Shown here piece by piece: positions 59,936 to 64,000 of a stretch of DNA of 64,000 nucleotides. The position numbers and the translations under genes were made by a program. Origin of the DNA: Geodermatophilus sp. DSM 45219 (lineage in GTDB: Bacteria > Actinomycetota > Actinomycetes > Mycobacteriales > Geodermatophilaceae). Position 1 is the stretch's first letter, and each line of letters starts with the position of its first letter. Location: contig NZ_FNIQ01000002.1 in NCBI RefSeq assembly GCF_900104025.1, forward strand, positions 310,001 to 374,000, given 5' to 3'. The notes below the pieces were generated by a model, which was not told the origin of the DNA, ran no database searches, and saw only the letters and a program-made list of their open reading frames with translations.

Positions 59936-60901
59936 GTGCGCGCCGCCCAGATCGCCACCCTCGACGGCCCCTCGGCCATCTCCGTGGTCGACGTCCCCGA
60001 GCCCGACGCGGACGGCCGGGTGGTCATCGACGTGCACGTCGCCGGCGTGACCTTCCCCGAGGTCCTGCTCAGCCGCGGCGAGTACCAGGTCAAGCCGGAG
60101 CTGCCGTTCGTCCCCGGCAGCGAGGTCGCCGGCGTCGTCCGCAGCGCGCCGGAGGGCAGCGGCCTGCAGCCCGGCCAGCGGGTGGCGGCCTTCCCCGGCT
60201 TCGGCGGCTTCGCCGAGGTGGCCGCGGCCGACCCGGGCTTCGTGTTCCCGCTGCCCGACGGCGTGGGCTTCGAGCAGGGCGCGGCGCTGCCGATGAACTA
60301 CCTGACCATGCACTTCGCGCTGGTCCGCCGCGGCCGGCTGCAGGAGGGCGAGACGGTGCTGGTGCACGGCGCGGCCGGCGGCCTGGGGACGGCGGGCATC
60401 CAGCTGGCCAAGGCCTACGGCGCCCGCGTGCTCGCCGTGGTGTCCAGCGAGGCCAAGGGCGCGACGGCGCGGGCCGCGGGCGCCGACGAGGTGGTGCTCG
60501 CCGACGGCTTCCGCGAGCGGGTGAAGGAGCTCACCGGCGGCCGCGGCGTCGACGTCGTCGCCGACCCGGTGGGCGGCGACCGGTTCACCGACTCGCTGCG
60601 CAGCCTCGCCCGCGAGGGCCGGCTGCTGGTCCTCGGCTTCACCGGCGGGGAGATCCCCACGGTCAAGGTCAACCGGCTGCTGCTCAACAACGTCTCGGTC
60701 GTCGGCGTCGGCTGGGGCGCCTTCTGGACGGGCGACCCCGGCTACGTGCAGGAGCAGTGGCGGGACCTGCAGCCGCTTCTCGAGCGCGGCGCGCTGGACC
60801 CGGTGCTCGGCACGGTGCACGACCTGGCCGACGCCGCGGCCGCGGTCACCGAGCTCGACGAGCGCCGCGCGACCGGCAAGGTGCTGCTCCGGGTCCGCTG
60901 A
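59936..60901 (+). CDS. NADPH:quinone oxidoreductase-like zinc-free MDR (paralogue 2)
   Basis: A 321-residue medium-chain reductase with the same landmarks as the 44300 gene: GVTFPEVLLSRGEYQ, HGAAGGLGTAGIQLAKA, VADPVGGDRF and VLGFTGGEIPTV. Likely reduces quinones or enoyl substrates with NADPH. The GTG at 59936 follows CAGGAGGACCC. Compared with paralogue 1, the cofactor motif is followed by GIQLAKAYG rather than CQLAAAAG. Confidence 0.88.
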   Translation: MRAAQIATLDGPSAISVVDVPEPDADGRVVIDVHVAGVTFPEVLLSRGEYQVKPELPFVPGSEVAGVVRSAPEGSGLQPGQRVAAFPGFGGFAEVAAADPGFVFPLPDGVGFEQGAALPMNYLTMHFALVRRGRLQEGETVLVHGAAGGLGTAGIQLAKAYGARVLAVVSSEAKGATARAAGADEVVLADGFRERVKELTGGRGVDVVADPVGGDRFTDSLRSLAREGRLLVLGFTGGEIPTVKVNRLLLNNVSVVGVGWGAFWTGDPGYVQEQWRDLQPLLERGALDPVLGTVHDLADAAAAVTELDERRATGKVLLRVR

Positions 60902-60969
60902 AGAAGGACCACCCTCCTCCCCACGCCCCGCAAGCTCGGCGCGGGCCCCGGAAGGGGGGCCGAAACGGG

Positions 60970-61461
60970 TCAGTCCGTCGGCGACGCGGGCGCGGTCGGC
61001 GGGGTCGGCGGCGTAGTCGGTGCGGAAGGTGGAGCGGTGCCTGTCGGCACCGACCCGGTCGCCTCGCAGGCGGCGGTCCCGGCCTGCAGCCGCTGCTGCA
61101 GCGGCTGCAGCCGGCGGACCACCTCGTCGAGCTGGGCCGCGTCCAGCGACGCCGCGGCGGCGCCGAGGTCGTCGACGGTCGCGGCGATGTCCCGCGCGGC
61201 GTTGAGCGCGCGCAGGCAAGCGGCGTCGACCACGACGGGGCCGGTCGGCTCGGCCGGACCCGGCGGCGGCGCGGCCGGCTCGGACGCCACGGCCCCCTGC
61301 GCCGTCGTCGCCACGGGCGCGTCCTCCCCCAGCAGGCCGACCAGCAGCACCCCGGCGGCCAGGCCGAGGACGAACGTCCCGGTGGCGAGCCAGCGGGTCC
61401 AGCCGCGGTCCGCCCGGCCCTCCGGCGGCTCCTCCTGGCGCCGCGAGACCGGCTGTGCCAT
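60970..61461 (-). CDS. Hypothetical membrane-anchored protein (163 aa)
   Basis: A basic N-terminus, one transmembrane helix (~residues 26-46: ATGTFVLGLAAGVLLVGLLG), then a Pro-rich linker, a helical segment (LRALNAARDIAATVDDLG, VVRRLQPLQQRLQAG) and a Thr/Pro-rich tail. Topology suggests an external helical domain. No family recognised. The ATG at 61461 has GGACGACC upstream. Confidence 0.65.
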   Translation of the reverse strand: MAQPVSRRQEEPPEGRADRGWTRWLATGTFVLGLAAGVLLVGLLGEDAPVATTAQGAVASEPAAPPPGPAEPTGPVVVDAACLRALNAARDIAATVDDLGAAAASLDAAQLDEVVRRLQPLQQRLQAGTAACEATGSVPTGTAPPSAPTTPPTPPTAPASPTD

Positions 61462-61551
61462 CGGTCGTCCTCTCGCCCGGCGGTCCCGAGAGGCCGGTCG
61501 TACCCTGCGGGAGCAGCGATACGCGCCGGTCCAGGCTGGTGGGAGGCCGCG

Positions 61552-63876
61552 TTGTCCGCACGGCACTGGGGCGGGTCCCTCGTCCGGGCCCCGGCGGCCG
61601 CGCTGCGTGCCGGAGGCCGGGCCGCCCGGACGGCCGTGGTGGCCGGGCGGTGGCTCGTCCTGGCCGGCTGGCTCGTCCTGGCCGTGGCGGCCGTCCTGCT
61701 CCCCGAGCCCAGCGGCGGTGGCGGCGGGGACGACGTCGGCGGGCTGCTCCCCCCGGGCAGCGAGGCGGTAGCCGTGCAGGCGCGCAGCCTGGAGCTGTTC
61801 CGGGTGCCGGTCCTCTCCGAGACCACCGTCGTCGTGCACGACCCCGAGGGGCTGGACCCGCTCACCCGGGCCGACGTCGCCCTGTGGGCCCTGGCGCACA
61901 CCCAGGCCACGCTCGAGGGCACCGTGTCGCCGAGCGGCGAGCAGGTCGTCGCGGCGGTGCCGATCCCGACCTCGGCGCCCGACACCGCGGTCACCTACCT
62001 GTACGTCACCCAGGGCACCTCGCTCGCGGAGGCGACCTCGCTGGCCCGCCAGTACGCCAGCCACTTCGACAACCAGGCCTCGGTGCAGACCTCCGTCACC
62101 GGGCTGACGCCGGCCCGGGTCGCCCAGGCCGAGTACCTGGAGTCGCGGCTGCTGGTCTTCGAGGTGGCGACGCTCGTCCTGATCGCGGTCGTCGTGGCGC
62201 TCACCTTCCGCTCGGTCGTCGCGCCGGTCGTCGTGCTGTTCGTCGCGGGGCTGGGCTACGTCGTCGCGGTGCACGTGCTGGCCGTCGCCGCGGCCGCCCT
62301 CGGCTTCGCCCTGCCCGACCAGCTCCGGCCGCTGACCGCCGCCCTGCTCATCGGCGTGGTCACCGACTACTGCGTGCTCTTCTTCTCCGGCTACCGGCGA
62401 CAGCTGGACCGCGGCCTGCACCGGCACGAGGCGGCCCGCCGGGTCGTGCTCACCGAGGGGCCGATCGTGGCCGTCGCCGGGGTGACCGTCGCGGCGGGGA
62501 CGGCGGCCCTGCTGGTCGCCGAGTTCGCCCTGTTCCGGGCGTTCGGCCCGGCCCTGGCGCTCACCGTGGTGGTGGGGCTGCTCGTGTCGCTCACCCTCGT
62601 CCCCGCCGTCCTGGCCGTCCTCGGCCGGTGGCTGTTCGCCCCGTCGCCGGTCAGCGGCGGCCGGGCCCTGGAGGCCGGTGCCGGACGCGGCACGCGGTGG
62701 CTGGCGCGGGTGCTCGCCGGCCGGCGGGGGGCCGTGGCCGGGCTGCTGCTGGGGGTCGCCGTGCTGGTCCCGGCGGCGCTGCCGCTGTCGGACATGCGGC
62801 TGGGCGTGTCGTTCTCCAGCGCGCTGCCGGACGACGACCCCGTGCAGCGCGGCGCCCAGGTGCTCGAGGACACCGGCGTCCGCGGCATCACCGCGCCGAT
62901 CGAGGTGATCCTCGAGGGCGAGGACGTCGCCCGGCAGCGGGAGGCCCTCACCCGGCTGCAGGAGGCGCTGGCCGCCCAGCCCGGGGTCGCACGGGTCCTC
63001 GGACCGGCGCAGAACCCGCTCCCGGAGGAGTACGGCATCGTCTTCTCCGAGGACGGCGACGCGGCCCGGTTCGTGGTCGTCTTCGACAGCGACCCGCTGG
63101 CGGCCACCGCGATCGCCGACCTGCGCACGCTGCGCGACCGCCTCGACGGGCTGGTCGCCGGAGCCGGCGTCGAGGGCGTGACCGTGGGGGTCACCGGCCA
63201 GACCGCGATCGCGAGCGAGCTGGACCGGATCACCCGCGACAACCTGCAGCGCACCCTCGTCGCGGTGCTCCTGGTGGAGCTGGTCATCCTGTCGCTGTTC
63301 CTGCGCGCCCTGCTGACACCCCTGGTGCTGCTCGCGCTGAGCGCCCTGGGCGTCGCGGCCGCCCTCGGGCTGACCGTCGTCGTCTTCCAGGGCGTGCTCG
63401 GGGAGCCGGGCCTCACCTTCTACGTGCCCTTCGCCACCGCCGTGCTGCTGCTGGCCCTCGGGTCGGACTACAACGTCTTCGCCGTCGGCGCGATCTGGGA
63501 GCAGGCCGGCCGGCGCCCGCTCGCCCAGGCCATCGCCGTCGCCATGCCGGCGACCGCCCGGGCGATCAGCGCCGCCGGCCTGATCCTGGCCGCCACGTTC
63601 GCCATGGTCGCGATCATCCCGCTGAGCACCTTCCGCCAGATCGCCTTCGCGATGGCGGTCGGCCTGCTGATCGACACGTTCGTCGTCCGGCCGGTGCTCA
63701 CCCCCGCCGTGCTCACCCTCCTCGGCCGCAGCGCCGGCTGGCCGGGCCGGCGGATCCGCACCGGGGCCGCCCGGCCCGGGGCCGGCGAACAGCAGGGGAT
63801 GCTGGCCGAGGAGTCCGCGCGGCAGCGCACCGACGCGCCGCCCCGCACCACGGTCGGGGCAGGCGGGCAGACGTGA
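61552..63876 (+). CDS. MMPL/RND-family membrane transporter
   Basis: A 774-residue transporter with twelve hydrophobic segments in two six-helix repeats and two large external loops (about 65-175 and 415-545). Family motifs include LLIGVVTDYCVLFFSGYRR (first repeat, acidic/Tyr pair) and LLALGSDYNVFAVGAIWEQ (second). MMPL proteins export lipids or siderophore-type molecules using the proton gradient. The TTG at 61552 is favoured because GGGAGG lies 5-7 bases upstream and no ATG/GTG gives a comparable start; longer frames read into unrelated sequence. Confidence 0.85.
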   Translation: MSARHWGGSLVRAPAAALRAGGRAARTAVVAGRWLVLAGWLVLAVAAVLLPEPSGGGGGDDVGGLLPPGSEAVAVQARSLELFRVPVLSETTVVVHDPEGLDPLTRADVALWALAHTQATLEGTVSPSGEQVVAAVPIPTSAPDTAVTYLYVTQGTSLAEATSLARQYASHFDNQASVQTSVTGLTPARVAQAEYLESRLLVFEVATLVLIAVVVALTFRSVVAPVVVLFVAGLGYVVAVHVLAVAAAALGFALPDQLRPLTAALLIGVVTDYCVLFFSGYRRQLDRGLHRHEAARRVVLTEGPIVAVAGVTVAAGTAALLVAEFALFRAFGPALALTVVVGLLVSLTLVPAVLAVLGRWLFAPSPVSGGRALEAGAGRGTRWLARVLAGRRGAVAGLLLGVAVLVPAALPLSDMRLGVSFSSALPDDDPVQRGAQVLEDTGVRGITAPIEVILEGEDVARQREALTRLQEALAAQPGVARVLGPAQNPLPEEYGIVFSEDGDAARFVVVFDSDPLAATAIADLRTLRDRLDGLVAGAGVEGVTVGVTGQTAIASELDRITRDNLQRTLVAVLLVELVILSLFLRALLTPLVLLALSALGVAAALGLTVVVFQGVLGEPGLTFYVPFATAVLLLALGSDYNVFAVGAIWEQAGRRPLAQAIAVAMPATARAISAAGLILAATFAMVAIIPLSTFRQIAFAMAVGLLIDTFVVRPVLTPAVLTLLGRSAGWPGRRIRTGAARPGAGEQQGMLAEESARQRTDAPPRTTVGAGGQT

Positions 63877-64000
63877 GCGGCGGCCCGGCGCCCGCCGGCC
63901 ACGGCCCGGGGGGCCACCGCCGCCCTCGCGGCGGTCGTCGTCCTGGGGACGGCGCTGCTGCTCGGGGCGGCCGAGTGGCTCGCCCGGGTCGGGGCGGAGT
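63873..64000 (+). CDS. Truncated gene start with putative membrane segment, apparent frameshift
   Basis: A GTG at 63873 overlaps the MMPL stop (GTGA), the usual coupling here, but its frame becomes Arg-rich after a run of six G (63908-63913). Dropping one G gives ATAALAAVVVLGTALLLGAA, a clear membrane segment, then EWLARVGAE. Either the gene is frameshifted or the run is miscounted. Cut by the window edge; family not assignable. Confidence 0.5.
   Translation, partial: MSGGPAPAGHGPGGHRRPRGGRRPGDGAAARGGRVARPGRGG

Overview
The window comes from a very high-GC actinobacterium, most probably Geodermatophilaceae (Geodermatophilus or Blastococcus). Evidence: a WhiB2-type regulator, a mycothiol-dependent enzyme family, many GTG starts, pervasive 4-base GTGA stop/start overlaps, actinobacterial c-di-AMP (ydaO-type) riboswitches, and two genes in which an in-frame UAG sits exactly where a redox-active Cys/Sec belongs. 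UAG-encoded selenocysteine has been reported in Geodermatophilus and Blastococcus (Mukai et al. 2016, Soll laboratory), so this match is the most striking feature of the window.

Layout. 1-2.0 kb: end of an IucA/IucC siderophore synthetase coupled to a glutamine-synthetase-like ligase. 2.0-11.3 kb (minus): fabG-type reductase, an 1832-aa single-chain acyl-CoA carboxylase and a beta-ketoacyl synthase III with a ~280-residue extension, closed by a perfect 20-bp terminator hairpin, then an alpha/beta hydrolase. 11.5-16.1 kb: App1-like phosphatase, a 163-bp foldback (MITE-like) element, BTAD regulator, P450, WhiB2 and a zinc-ribbon protein. 16.1-19.6 kb: malate:quinone oxidoreductase, a FAD-linked dehydrogenase gene broken by an internal deletion, and a DinB/MDMPI enzyme. 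19.7-32.6 kb: an aldarate (glucarate/galactarate) catabolic cluster with three enolase-superfamily dehydratases, KdgD, ketoglutarate-semialdehyde dehydrogenase, a LysR regulator and a divergent TctCBA transporter with a universal stress protein.

33.0-35.4 kb: the selenoprotein locus, with a thioredoxin-fused conserved protein coupled to a UGSC-family protein on the minus strand and a divergent OsmC-like protein on the plus strand. Both UGSC and OsmC carry an in-frame UAG at the redox residue, and a hairpin can be drawn just after each UAG. UAG is also an ordinary stop for at least four other genes here, so decoding would have to depend on context.

35.5-40.4 kb: flavin hydroxylase, P450, small membrane/unknown genes and a double-GNAT protein. 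40.3-44.1 kb: a polyhydroxyalkanoate unit (phaC, acyl-CoA dehydrogenase, mcl-type phaZ); a second, Cys-type PHA depolymerase lies at 52.4 kb after a block of acyl-CoA dehydrogenase and acyl-CoA ligases. Glutamate dehydrogenase, a Cu/Zn superoxide dismutase lipoprotein and two paralogous zinc-free MDR reductases also occur. 55.3-58.2 kb: two paralogous cell-wall proteins, each behind a c-di-AMP riboswitch. 58.4-64 kb: monoacylglycerol-lipase-like hydrolase, helix-hairpin-helix protein, MDR reductase, MMPL transporter and a truncated gene with an apparent frameshift. No tRNA, rRNA, CRISPR array, prophage or transposase gene was seen.
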